A DNA stretch of 64,000 nucleotides from NCBI GenBank assembly GCA_937921865.1, contig CAKZWF010000033.1:1-64000 (forward strand), in the 5' to 3' direction. The position numbers and the translations under genes were made by a program. The notes below the pieces were generated by a model. The model saw nothing but the letters and a program-made list of their open reading frames with translations, was not told the origin of the DNA and searched no databases. The stretch comes from an uncultured Pseudomonadales bacterium (GTDB lineage: Bacteria; Pseudomonadota; Gammaproteobacteria; Pseudomonadales; Azotimanducaceae). This document shows positions 9,861-17,910 of the stretch, one piece after another (position 1 is the first letter of the stretch; the number at the start of each line of letters is the position of its first letter).

Positions 9861-10499
9861 CTAGCTGGAGCTGTCTGGTGCTGACTTTGCCTGAGCGCCC
9901 GCCCTCTGCAGCAGGCTTTCCAGCGTGTTGTACTCCTGAGCGCCGACAATGCCGAATCCACCCGCGACGAAAGTCGGCACACCGGTGATCCCGAGATCAC
10001 GCGAGCTGCGCCAGTCGACGTCAACTGAAGCGCTGAAGCTGCGCGACTCGAGCACTTCCCGGGCTGCGTCTGCGGACAGTCCAATCGATGCAGCGATGCT
10101 CACCAGTTCATCGATATCGCCGATGTTGATGCCATCAACAAAGTAGGCTCGATACAGCAGATCATGAATTGCTTCACCACCCGGCTGGGTGTCTGCCCAC
10201 TTGCCAAGTTCCTGAGCCAGCCGGCTGTTGTAGGTATGAGTCCGGCGCGCATAAGGCAGCCCTTCGGCGTCCATCAGCGTTTTCATGTTGGTGTACATCG
10301 CTTCCAGATCAATGCCCCGTCCGGCAAACAGATCCTCAAGGCGAGCGCCATCCTCAGGCGTTTCCGGGTGCAGGGGAAAGTGCACCCAGGTGACGTTTAC
10401 ATCGTAGTTGGCTTTGAGTTTTTCAATACGCCCGGTACTGAGATAACACCAGGGTCAGACGTAGTCGGTAAATATCGCGAGGTCGATGGTTTCGCTCAT
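9861..10499 (-). CDS. FrnE/DsbA-family thiol oxidoreductase, candidate selenoprotein (UGA at codon 15)
   Basis: Thioredoxin-fold oxidoreductase of the FrnE/DsbA/HCCA-isomerase group, 212 codons when the in-frame TGA at 10455-10457 is read through. The ATG at 10499 follows a strong 'AGGAGG' at 6-nt spacing and begins 'MSETIDLAIFTDYV-UGA-PWCYL'. Homologues have Cys at that position (CPWC), so the stop replaces exactly the nucleophilic cysteine and would give UPWC. Downstream the frame is open for 197 codons, with family features 'FPLHPETPEDG' and the cis-proline 'GITGVPTFV'. The ORF track splits it into 10455-10706 and 9861-10385. A hairpin 14 nt after the UGA fits a bacterial SECIS. The alternative is a nonsense mutation next to a pseudogene cluster; the intact frame argues against this. 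No selA/selB/selC gene is in the window. Confidence 0.82.
10424..10440 (-). promoter_or_regulatory. Candidate bacterial SECIS hairpin
   Basis: On the minus strand, CAGTAC pairs with GTATTG (6 bp, one G-U) around the 5-nt loop CGGGC. The stem starts 14 nt and the loop 20 nt downstream of the in-frame UGA, with a G in the first two loop positions. This fits the general bacterial SECIS rule of a short hairpin about 16-37 nt after UGA. A competing pairing of CCC-U-GGT with ACC-GGG, starting right after the UGA, is also possible. Confidence 0.6.
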
Positions 10500-10584
10500 G
10501 CTGTCCTCCTGGCGGGCGCTAAAGTATGGAGCATACCGGGCGTGGTCGCCGGTGCAACTGACGTTGTCCGAAAATTGCTCCAAC

Positions 10585-11370
10585 TCACTGGGGCCCGGAG
10601 AGAATCGACTGCAGACGTCGATCGAACAGCGGAGGTTTGATTTCCAACTGCTGCTGATGGCGTTGCACTGCTGCCAACAACTCAGCAACGACTTCGGGAT
10701 GACCATCTGCCACGTTGAATCGTTCGCCGGGATCTTCCAGCAGATGGAACAACGCTGGGGGGTTCATGTTCGATGCGCTCTGGTGGCATTCCATAGGCGC
10801 CAGCCGAAATGAGCCTTAATTTCCAGGGTCCACTGCGATAAGCCTGAAGTTCGCTGCCGCGGTAATAGCTGATCGAGTTTCTTGAGCTCGGTTTCCCCTG
10901 CAACAGGGTCGGGCTGAGATCCAGGCTGTCGGGACCCGCATACCGCCTTCGAACGTCGTGCCTTTGCCGTTCGCCAGCAGACCGGCGCTGCCGCCGTGGT
11001 GGCGCATATACAGCCACGGACCGTTGTCGCTGGTAAAGAGCACCGGTGTGTCTTCAGCCAGGCCTTGTTGCTCAAGGGTGCAGGGGATCTCCCCGACGCT
11101 CCAGTCGAGTTCTTCAATCACCTCGCCATACGCTGGCCAGCCCTGGCACCGGCAAACTGCGCACTGCGGAACAAAGGCGTGTTCGGTATGCTGTAGGGGA
11201 CGTGAAGTAAAAAAGGCGAATCCGCTGCTGTTTCGATGCACTGCTGAGCTTCGCGCGTGTAGCGATGGGTCAGGGTGCGCTGGTCGACCGGCTGTTCGAT
11301 CACTTCATCCGTATAGCCTGCCTCTGATCGGGAACGGCGGATCAGCGGGACGTTCCAGTATTTTATCTCC
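10585..11370 (-). pseudogene. Sulfatase (arylsulfatase family) remnant
   Basis: Recognisable pieces of a type I sulfatase are scattered over three minus-strand frames. They are 'EQPVDQRTLTHRYTREA' (about 11300), 'EVIEELDWSVGEI' and 'FTSDNGPW...GGSAGLLANGKGTTFEGGMRVP' (about 11150-10960), 'SISYYRGSELQAYRSGPWKL' (about 10870-10800) and 'ALFHLLEDPGERFNVADGHPEVV' (about 10750). At least three frameshifts and an internal deletion between 'GGMRVP' and 'SISYYRG' break it. The N-terminal half with the formylglycine C/S-x-P-x-R site is gone, replaced by the 3' part of the neighbouring esterase remnant. Non-functional. Confidence 0.88.
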
Positions 11371-12062
11371 GGCTCGCTCTGCGAGTCTGACTGAGTCGTC
11401 GAGCAGAACCTCGTGGTCGCCTACCTGAACGAGCATCGGAGCCAGCCGCTTAAATCACCGAACAGTGGAGATACACGGGGCTCATCGACCGCCGCGGCAC
11501 CGTGGTACAGGGCAGCCATCGGACTCAGCAGATCTGCGGAGTCCATCGGATCAAGATCCGCACGAGTTTGAGTGCTGTCGCCGCCGCCAGTGAGATCTGT
11601 CCAGGGTGATAACAGCATCACCCCGGCAGGTTGCGGTTTCCCCTGAGATTTGAGAGCCAGCAGACAGTCCAGGGTCAAACCACCACCGGCTGAGTCTCCG
11701 GCAATGACGATGCGTTCCGGCGCGATGTCGTTTGCGAGCAATCGGTCGTGGCTCGCTATGGCATCTTCTAGCGCGGCTGGATAGGGGTGTTCAGGCGCGA
11801 GCCGCTAATCGACGCCGAGTACCGGCGCCCGGCAGACCCTGGCGATCCGCCCCATCAGCTCAGCATGGGTGTTCAATGAGCCGAGCACATAGCCACCGCC
11901 GTGCAGGTACAGCACACCTCTGTCCTGCCGCCCCTCTGGTGCTGCGATGTGGCATAACCCGATGCCATTTGCGGCAAAGTCTTTTCGGTTGATGTCAGAG
12001 GCCACCGGCGTCGCCATATCTTCCATCGACTGGCGCATCGCCGCGACGTCAATCCCCTCACC
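11371..12062 (-). pseudogene. Alpha/beta-hydrolase (HSL family esterase) remnant
   Basis: Fragments of a hormone-sensitive-lipase-type esterase. 'VLYLHGGGYVLGS' holds the oxyanion-hole HGGG motif, and 'IVIAGDSAGGGLTLD' the catalytic-serine motif. In between, the usual 'D-Y-RLAPEHPYPAALEDA' reads with an amber TAG in place of Tyr. A frameshift follows 'SPLFGDLSG', after which 'MLVQVGDHEVLLDDSVRLAER' continues in another frame. The C terminus with the catalytic His is lost at about 11370, where sulfatase sequence begins. The N terminus also appears truncated upstream of 12038. Clearly decayed. Confidence 0.88.
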
Positions 12063-12146
12063 GCATCATTTATTGGCGCTGCGCGGATGTTTGGACTATT
12101 TTATCTGGTCGCTGAGAGTCGGTGTGGTTTCTGGGTTGACCGTTTA

Positions 12147-12190
12147 TAGTCGTTAAAGAGTGTGGATTTAGTCGTTAAAGAGTGTGGATT
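12147..12190 (+). repeat. Perfect 22-bp tandem duplication upstream of TonB receptor
   Basis: Two head-to-tail copies (12147-12168 and 12169-12190) containing GTCGTTAAAGAGTGTGG lie 28 bp before the receptor start codon. A TTGACC at 12136-12141 sits just upstream. The copies span two helical turns, so they could be a duplicated operator or leader element; this is inference. The rest of the 12063-12217 gap shows nothing else. Confidence 0.85.
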
Positions 12191-12217
12191 GTTGAAACAA
12201 TACGAAGGATAAAAAGG

Positions 12218-14515
12218 ATGAATGGAATTCGGATTTTTATTAGCTTCTCGCTGGGTTTGATCTCTGCAATTACCTTTTCTAGCGCACACGCGGCGCAATC
12301 ATCAGAAGGCGTCATCGAAGAAATCATTGTCACCGCGCAGAAGCGGGAACAGAACCTCCAGGATACTCCTGTATCGGTCACCGCGTTCAGTGCAGATGCC
12401 ATTGTCGAGTTAGGGTTCCGCCAGTCGGTTGACATCACCGCCCAGACGCCGAATTACAGTGTCGGCTATCCGAACGGCGACACTGGCGTTCCAGCGCCGT
12501 TCATTCGAGGCGTTGGCCTTAATGACTTTGGTGTCCTCAACCAGGGACCCATTGCCGCTTACGCGGATGAGACCTATATCTCTTCCAACGCCGCGCAGAT
12601 TTTTCAGTTGATGGATGTTGAGCGAGTTGAAGTGCTGCGGGGACCGCAGGGCACGCTGTACGGTCGTAATGCGACCGGCGGTGCGATCAACTTTGTTTCC
12701 AAAAAGCCGACAAGAGAGTGGGAAGGTTGGATTCGTGGCAGCTATGGCAGCTGGGATATGGCGAAGCTGGAAGGTGCAGTGGGAGGTCCGCTCGGCGAAA
12801 CAACCGCGTTTCGCGCCTCGGTGCTGAAAACCAAATCGGATGGGTGGATGAACAACAAGTTCACCGGCAACGACCAGCAGGGAATCGATGAACTGGCTGG
12901 GCGTCTGCTGCTGGAATGGCAGCCGACAGATACCCTGAATCTGTTACTCAACATCCGTGGTGGTAAGACTGAATCTGATGCTGTTCAGTATCGCCATCTC
13001 GGCGTGTGGGATGCTGATGGCAACATGTGTTCCAACGCAGATACTCTTGCTGGCTTGTGTTCGGACATCTTTGGTTACTCAGAACAGGCGCCTTACACCA
13101 CGTTGAATGGCGTCGACGCACAGGCGGTTCCTGATTACCAGGATGGCAATTTTGACCTGGAGGCAGAAAATGACACCACCTTCTGGGGGATATCTCTAAC
13201 AGCGGACTGGCAGATTGGCGACTACCTGCTGACTTCAATAACGTCATATGACGATATGGATGATTCTCGTCCGGAGGAAACGGACGTTGGCCCTAATGAC
13301 ATTCTCACCGGTGATCTCGCAGTAAACCAGGATACGTTTGCTCAAGAGTTGCGTGTGGGCTGGGAGGGCGATCGCTGGACCTGGCTGACCGGCGCGTATT
13401 ATCTGCGGGATGAAGCGACTGACAATACGTCCTTCGATATTCTCCGGGATCTTCGGCCGTTGTTCATTGGCGATGACGTCAACTGCTCCGCACCCCCAGG
13501 TAACCCGACCGGCTTCTGTCCAGAGCAGTTTGTCCAGACTTCCAAATCCGGCACAGATCAGACCATTACCAGCTTTGCGGTGTATGCGGATACTACCGTT
13601 GACCTTACCGAGCGGCTGAAGCTGTCCACGGGCCTGCGTTACACCTATGAAGAGGTTGAGCACGATTCCTACTTCTTCTTTGATGAACCTGCCGCTGGTA
13701 ATCCGAACCAGCCAGGATTTCCCGATCAGGAAGACGTGGACTTCGATAATGTCTCCGGTCGTGCCGTGCTGGATTTCCAGATGAACGACAACCTGCTGCT
13801 CTATGGCGGTATTACCAGCGGTTTCAAAGCTGGCGGTATTCAAAGTACCAGTGATGGGATCGCCACCTACGACGAGGAAAAGCTGCTCAGTTACGAGGCT
13901 GGATTCAAGTCCACCCTCGCGGACGGACGCATCCGATTTAACGGATCTGCCTTTTACTACGATTACGATGACATGCAGGTATATGCATTCGTGATTGTTG
14001 ACGGTCTAGGGTTTTCGACGATTTCGAACGCCGCTGACTCCGAAATCTACGGCGCTGAGTTTGAACTGCAGTGGCTGCCGATCAACAACCTGTTCATCAA
14101 TCTGGGGCTTGGCTTGTTATCGACGGAGTACGAAGACTTCGTTCTGCCCGATGGAGATTTTTCGGGTAACGATGTGCCGATGTCACCCGAGGTTACCTTC
14201 AACGGGTTGGTTCAGTACGACATCGCCCTGAACCGGTTTGGCACTTTGACCCTCCAGACTGATTTCAACTATCAGGATGAGGTGTATTTCGATGCGCTGA
14301 ACAACGAGTTGCTGAGCGAAGATTCCTACTGGATATGGAATGCGCGGGCCAGCTGGAAATCGCTGGATGATCATTGGGAAGTGGCGGCATTTGGCCGTAA
14401 TCTTGGTGATGAGGAGTACATGGTGTATGCATTTGATCTGTCTTTCTTCGGGTTCAATGAAGAAATGATCGGCACACCGAGGTACTTTGGTGTTGAAGCG
14501 TCATACAAGTTCTGA
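12218..14515 (+). CDS. TonB-dependent outer-membrane receptor
   Basis: Outer-membrane beta-barrel with plug for active uptake of a small substrate, energised by TonB. It begins with a signal peptide ending near 'FSSAHA'. The 'EEIIVTAQKREQNLQDTPVSV' segment is the TonB-box/plug start of the large TBDR family common in marine and sphingomonad-type genomes. 'VERVEVLRGPQGTLYGRNATGGAINF' is the plug signature, and the protein ends in a barrel-type 'GVEASYKF' with terminal Phe. The ATG at 12218 is chosen over the track's 12182 because it follows a GA-rich ribosome-binding site and starts the signal peptide (765 aa). The downstream cytochrome, FAD oxidase and PLP enzyme genes follow with 7-bp spacing or 4-bp overlaps, pointing to one operon. 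Substrate unknown. Confidence 0.93.
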   Translation: MNGIRIFISFSLGLISAITFSSAHAAQSSEGVIEEIIVTAQKREQNLQDTPVSVTAFSADAIVELGFRQSVDITAQTPNYSVGYPNGDTGVPAPFIRGVGLNDFGVLNQGPIAAYADETYISSNAAQIFQLMDVERVEVLRGPQGTLYGRNATGGAINFVSKKPTREWEGWIRGSYGSWDMAKLEGAVGGPLGETTAFRASVLKTKSDGWMNNKFTGNDQQGIDELAGRLLLEWQPTDTLNLLLNIRGGKTESDAVQYRHLGVWDADGNMCSNADTLAGLCSDIFGYSEQAPYTTLNGVDAQAVPDYQDGNFDLEAENDTTFWGISLTADWQIGDYLLTSITSYDDMDDSRPEETDVGPNDILTGDLAVNQDTFAQELRVGWEGDRWTWLTGAYYLRDEATDNTSFDILRDLRPLFIGDDVNCSAPPGNPTGFCPEQFVQTSKSGTDQTITSFAVYADTTVDLTERLKLSTGLRYTYEEVEHDSYFFFDEPAAGNPNQPGFPDQEDVDFDNVSGRAVLDFQMNDNLLLYGGITSGFKAGGIQSTSDGIATYDEEKLLSYEAGFKSTLADGRIRFNGSAFYYDYDDMQVYAFVIVDGLGFSTISNAADSEIYGAEFELQWLPINNLFINLGLGLLSTEYEDFVLPDGDFSGNDVPMSPEVTFNGLVQYDIALNRFGTLTLQTDFNYQDEVYFDALNNELLSEDSYWIWNARASWKSLDDHWEVAAFGRNLGDEEYMVYAFDLSFFGFNEEMIGTPRYFGVEASYKF

Positions 14516-14522
14516 GGGGATA

Positions 14523-14906
14523 ATGAATCGATTGTTGAAGCTGGGTTTGGCAGTGACATTGCTGCTTGTTCTGGGCAGCTGTGGTGAAAGCAATGACTCG
14601 GCCCCTGAACCCGTAGCCGATATTGGGGCTGCTGAGGCGGACGCGCCAACTGCGGGCACACTGACCGCGCGACAGATGCAGCAGTGGTCAGACAGCTGTG
14701 CGCTTTGCCACGTTACCGGGGTCGCCGATGCCCCGGTTATCGGCAACTCAGAACAGTGGCAAGCGCGACAGGCTCAGGGCAAAGACGTGCTGCTTGCTCA
14801 TACCCTCGAAGGGTTCAACAGCATGCCGCCTCTGGGCTACTGCATGTCCTGCGAGACTGATGACTTCAGCGCGATGATTGATTTCATGATAGGAGATCTG
14901 CGATGA
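14523..14906 (+). CDS. Lipoprotein cytochrome c5-like protein
   Basis: Small monoheme cytochrome c, 127 aa. The N terminus is a lipoprotein signal with lipobox 'VLGSC', so it is probably anchored in the periplasm. The heme site is 'CALCH'. The axial Met is likely in 'NSMPPLGYC', and a second 'CMSC' resembles the cytochrome c5 disulfide region. It starts 7 bp after the receptor stop and its stop overlaps the start of the FAD oxidase (ATGA). This suggests it accepts electrons from that flavoenzyme and passes them to the respiratory chain (inference from context). Confidence 0.88.
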   Translation: MNRLLKLGLAVTLLLVLGSCGESNDSAPEPVADIGAAEADAPTAGTLTARQMQQWSDSCALCHVTGVADAPVIGNSEQWQARQAQGKDVLLAHTLEGFNSMPPLGYCMSCETDDFSAMIDFMIGDLR

Positions 14907-16267
14907 CCGGCCTGACTCGGCGTCATTTGCTGGCGGGTGGTTTGCTGGCTGCCAGCTTCGGTTTGCCGATACCCGCGCTGTCAGCGACTGCTGGTTCTAC
15001 ACCGTGGCGCAACTGGTCGGGTGGTCTGTCAGCAACCCCGGCAGGAAGATTTGCACCGGCGAGCGAAGCTGAGCTGGCTGAATTTCTCGGTTCGACCAGC
15101 GGGTCGCTGCGTCCGGTTGGTTCGGGTCATTCGTTTACCGCGCTGGTGCCCACGGACGGTCATCTGGTGGTTATTGATCAGTTAACAGGTTTGCTGGATC
15201 ACGATTCGGCCAGCATGTCGGCAACCTTCGGGGCTGGGACTCGATTGGGTGACATGGGTGAGCCCCTGGCACAGATCGGTCAGGCCATGCTGAATCTCCC
15301 GGATATCGATCGGCAGACGCTGGCAGGTGCAACCGCGACCTCAACCCACGGCACCGGCATCGGCTTCACCGGCCTCTCAGCGATGGTCACTGAGCTGCGA
15401 TTGATCACCCCGGGTGGCGAGGTGATTGACGTCAATGCACAAAGTCATCCGGATCTGTTCAATGCAGCGCGGGTCAGCCTGGGTGCACTGGGTGTTATCA
15501 CCAGAATGACGCTGCAGAACCGGGATACCTATCGGCTCAAAGCGAAGAATTGGGTGCAGCCTATTGAGGAGGTGCTGGAGAGTTTTGATGAGATGGCCGC
15601 CAGCCATCGGCACTTCGAGATGTTTCCGCTGACGCATTCGGACTACGCGCTGACGCTGTCCATTGATGAAACAGACGAGCCAATCAACAATCCGGAGCCG
15701 TCCGCAGAAGAAGCGGCCGCCTTCGACCAGGCAATGGCGATGTGGGCGCAGACACCACCCCGGGATCGGCGTCCACTGGTCAACGGGCTGGCAGAACAGA
15801 TTGGCCCCTCTGAGGCCGTAGATGTTTCTTATCGGATTCTCAGCAATGTGCGCAACAACCGCTTCAATGAGATGGAGTATTCGGTGCCCCTTGAGGCGGG
15901 TGCCGAGTGTTTGCGCGAAGTGCTGCGCACCATCAGCGAACAGGAAGTCGATGTGGTGTTTCCACTCGAATATCGCTACGTGAAACGTGACGATACCTGG
16001 CTGGGCATGAGCTCGGGTGATGAAGATCATGCAGCGATCTCGATACACCGAACCGCGTCTGAAGATTATCGTCCCTACTTTGATCTGATCGAGCCGATCT
16101 TCTGGAAGTACGGCGGCAGACCGCACTGGGGCAAGATTCACTCGCTGGGTGCAGCTGAATTGACTCAGCTGTATCCGCATTTCGCCGATTTCCAGGCGCT
16201 GCGCGCAGAACTGGATCCGCAAGGGCGAATGCTCAACGATCACCTGCGTAAGCTGTTCATCGGATGA
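14903..16267 (+). CDS. Tat-exported FAD-linked oxidase, D-arabinono-1,4-lactone oxidase/AldO-like
   Basis: VAO/PCMH-fold flavoprotein of the sugar-lactone and alditol oxidase group. A twin-arginine signal ('LTRRHLLAGGLLA') directs it, folded with FAD, to the periplasm. The FAD domain shows 'RPVGSGHSFTAL' (the His is the likely covalent flavin site, as in AldO), 'ATSTHGTGI' and 'GALGVITRMTL'. The C-terminal 'PHWGKIHSL' is a hallmark of the aldonolactone oxidase family. Overlaps its neighbours by 4 bp at each end. With a cytochrome encoded immediately upstream it may act as a dehydrogenase rather than an oxygen-using oxidase. Substrate unknown: sugar alcohol, lactone or other polyol. Confidence 0.9.
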   Translation: MTGLTRRHLLAGGLLAASFGLPIPALSATAGSTPWRNWSGGLSATPAGRFAPASEAELAEFLGSTSGSLRPVGSGHSFTALVPTDGHLVVIDQLTGLLDHDSASMSATFGAGTRLGDMGEPLAQIGQAMLNLPDIDRQTLAGATATSTHGTGIGFTGLSAMVTELRLITPGGEVIDVNAQSHPDLFNAARVSLGALGVITRMTLQNRDTYRLKAKNWVQPIEEVLESFDEMAASHRHFEMFPLTHSDYALTLSIDETDEPINNPEPSAEEAAAFDQAMAMWAQTPPRDRRPLVNGLAEQIGPSEAVDVSYRILSNVRNNRFNEMEYSVPLEAGAECLREVLRTISEQEVDVVFPLEYRYVKRDDTWLGMSSGDEDHAAISIHRTASEDYRPYFDLIEPIFWKYGGRPHWGKIHSLGAAELTQLYPHFADFQALRAELDPQGRMLNDHLRKLFIG

Positions 16268-17529
16268 AGCGCCGCAACCTGCTGTTGGGTGGAGCCGGCG
16301 TAATGGCTGCTGCCGCGGGCGGAGCGTTGTTGTGGCGGCCGGGTGATCAGGGCGCACCACACGACGCATACTTTTCGAAGCTCAACGCATTGCTGAAGCG
16401 GTCTGGTCCAGGGCATCCGGTGATGCTGATTGATGCGCAGCGTATGGAGCACAACATTGATGTGCTGACCACCTCGGTGGGCCCGGAAAAAACCTATCGT
16501 GTTGTCGTCAAGTCGCTGCCTTCTGTACCTTTGCTGCAAGCGGTTATGGCCCGGGCGCAAACTAATGCGCTGATGGTCTTCCATCAGCCGTTTCTGAACG
16601 CGATTGCCGAAGCTTTCCCGAGTGCGGATGTGCTGCTTGGCAAGCCGATGCCGGTCACCGCGGTACGAACCTTCTATCAGAAGCTGGATGCTGATCGCTA
16701 CGATGCTCAAGGTCGGATTCAGTGGTTGATCGATAGTCGCGATCGGCTTGAACAGTATCAGACGCTGGCGCGGGAGCTGGGCGTGCGCATGCGCATCAAC
16801 TTCGAGATTGACGTTGGCCTGCATCGTGGCGGCTTGCCGTCGCCAGAAGCGCTTGTGCCACTGCTGAAAATCATCGCAGACGATCCAGTGCATCTCAGCT
16901 TCGCTGGCTTCATGGGTTATGAGCCACATCTTACCGGGCTGCAGGCGTCACTGGATGATCCGGCAGTCACTTCGGTGCTGGGTGTGTATCAGGGGTTTCT
17001 TGATGCAGCGCGAGCAGCTGGATCTGACCCTTCTAAGCTGACGCTCAACGGCGCTGGTAGTCATACCCTGAGAATTTATGAGCGTGACAGGACCATGAAC
17101 GATCTTTCCGCGGGATCGGGCGTGGTCATGCCAACGGACTTTGATACCTACCATCTCACCGACAATCGCCCGGCGCTGTTTATTGCCACACCTATCTTGA
17201 AGCGCTACGACGAACTTAAAGTGGCGGGTGATCCCTGGATCGCTGATGCTCTGTCGGCCTGGAACCCCAACATGCGCCGGCTTTACTACATATATGGGGG
17301 CTACTGGAAAGCCCGCATGGTGTCTCCGCCCGGCGTCCCCGAACCGCTGTATCAGAGCACTAATCAGAGCCCTGTCACCACTTCTACTGCGGTGGACCTG
17401 CAGGTCGACGACTACATGTTTCTGCGACCCACCCAGAGTGAACATGTGATGCTGCAATTTGGCGATCTTCTGGTGGTGAAAGACGGGCAGCTGGCGGATC
17501 GCTGGCCGGTGTTCCATCAAACTGGCTGA
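16264..17529 (+). CDS. Exported alanine racemase-like (DSD1/D-threonine aldolase family) PLP protein
   Basis: Fold-type III PLP enzyme, 421 aa. The PLP lysine is expected in 'YRVVVKSLPSVPLL', and the barrel continues with 'MRINFEIDVGLHRGG' and 'FAGFMGYEPHL'. 'TLNGAGSHT' is the phosphate-binding region and 'DLSAGSGVVMPTDFD' the DSD1-like C-terminal domain. The N terminus 'MKRRNLLLGGAGVMAAAAGG' is a twin-arginine signal or anchor, unusual for a PLP enzyme and implying export after cofactor loading. Translationally coupled to the FAD oxidase by ATGA overlap. Possible activities are D-amino-acid or beta-hydroxy-amino-acid dehydration, aldol cleavage or racemisation; the actual one is unknown. Confidence 0.85.
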   Translation: MKRRNLLLGGAGVMAAAAGGALLWRPGDQGAPHDAYFSKLNALLKRSGPGHPVMLIDAQRMEHNIDVLTTSVGPEKTYRVVVKSLPSVPLLQAVMARAQTNALMVFHQPFLNAIAEAFPSADVLLGKPMPVTAVRTFYQKLDADRYDAQGRIQWLIDSRDRLEQYQTLARELGVRMRINFEIDVGLHRGGLPSPEALVPLLKIIADDPVHLSFAGFMGYEPHLTGLQASLDDPAVTSVLGVYQGFLDAARAAGSDPSKLTLNGAGSHTLRIYERDRTMNDLSAGSGVVMPTDFDTYHLTDNRPALFIATPILKRYDELKVAGDPWIADALSAWNPNMRRLYYIYGGYWKARMVSPPGVPEPLYQSTNQSPVTTSTAVDLQVDDYMFLRPTQSEHVMLQFGDLLVVKDGQLADRWPVFHQTG

Positions 17530-17544
17530 AGCAACCCCTGTGGA

Positions 17545-17910
17545 TCAACCCAGTTCGACATAACAGGCTTGCTGGAATCTGGGTGTGCAGATACACAGAA
17601 AGACCAGATCGGTGTCGCCTGCGTTGGTGATCTTCTGGGATACGTCTGCTGGTATCTGGACGACGTCATAACGGCTGACTGTCTCTGGCGACAGACCATC
17701 GATTTCAACCAGTCCGCTGCCCTCTAAGATCACATAGCGTTCAATGGTGTTCAGTAGGGCGTGGGGTCGGGTGCTGCCTCCTGCTGGGACTCGTGCGCGG
17801 GCAATGGAGCAGCTTTCGTCAGCAGCAGCGTTGGCCAGTTCCAGGATGAAACAGCCTTCTTCAGACCAGTATTCGTCTGATTCGTCCAGGCTTCGCAGAT
17901 AGTCGCTCAA
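17545..17910 (-). CDS. Small cupin-domain protein
   Basis: Single-domain cupin of 121 aa. The first cupin motif is 'TRPHALLNTIERYVILEGSG' and the second is 'VQIPADVSQKITNAGDTDLVFLCIC'. Metal ligands His and Glu are visible in motif 1, while the usual motif 2 His appears replaced ('SQKI'), so metal binding may be altered. Convergent with the PLP enzyme gene with a 15-bp gap and no visible terminator hairpin. Function unknown. Confidence 0.82.
   Translation of the reverse strand: MSDYLRSLDESDEYWSEEGCFILELANAAADESCSIARARVPAGGSTRPHALLNTIERYVILEGSGLVEIDGLSPETVSRYDVVQIPADVSQKITNAGDTDLVFLCICTPRFQQACYVELG

Noticed and set aside
10585-11303. UGA recoding or programmed frameshifting to rescue the sulfatase
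   Set aside because: Several shifts plus missing internal and N-terminal segments cannot be repaired by recoding.
11805-11830. In-frame TAG in the esterase (GVD-TAG-RLAPEHP) as possible amber recoding
   Set aside because: The same gene has a frameshift and lost both ends, so the stop fits decay rather than recoding.
13244-13843. 199-aa minus-strand ORF
   Set aside because: It lies fully inside the TonB receptor, whose frame has clear family motifs.
15377-16369. 330-aa minus-strand ORF
   Set aside because: Antisense shadow of the FAD oxidase gene, which has all family motifs.
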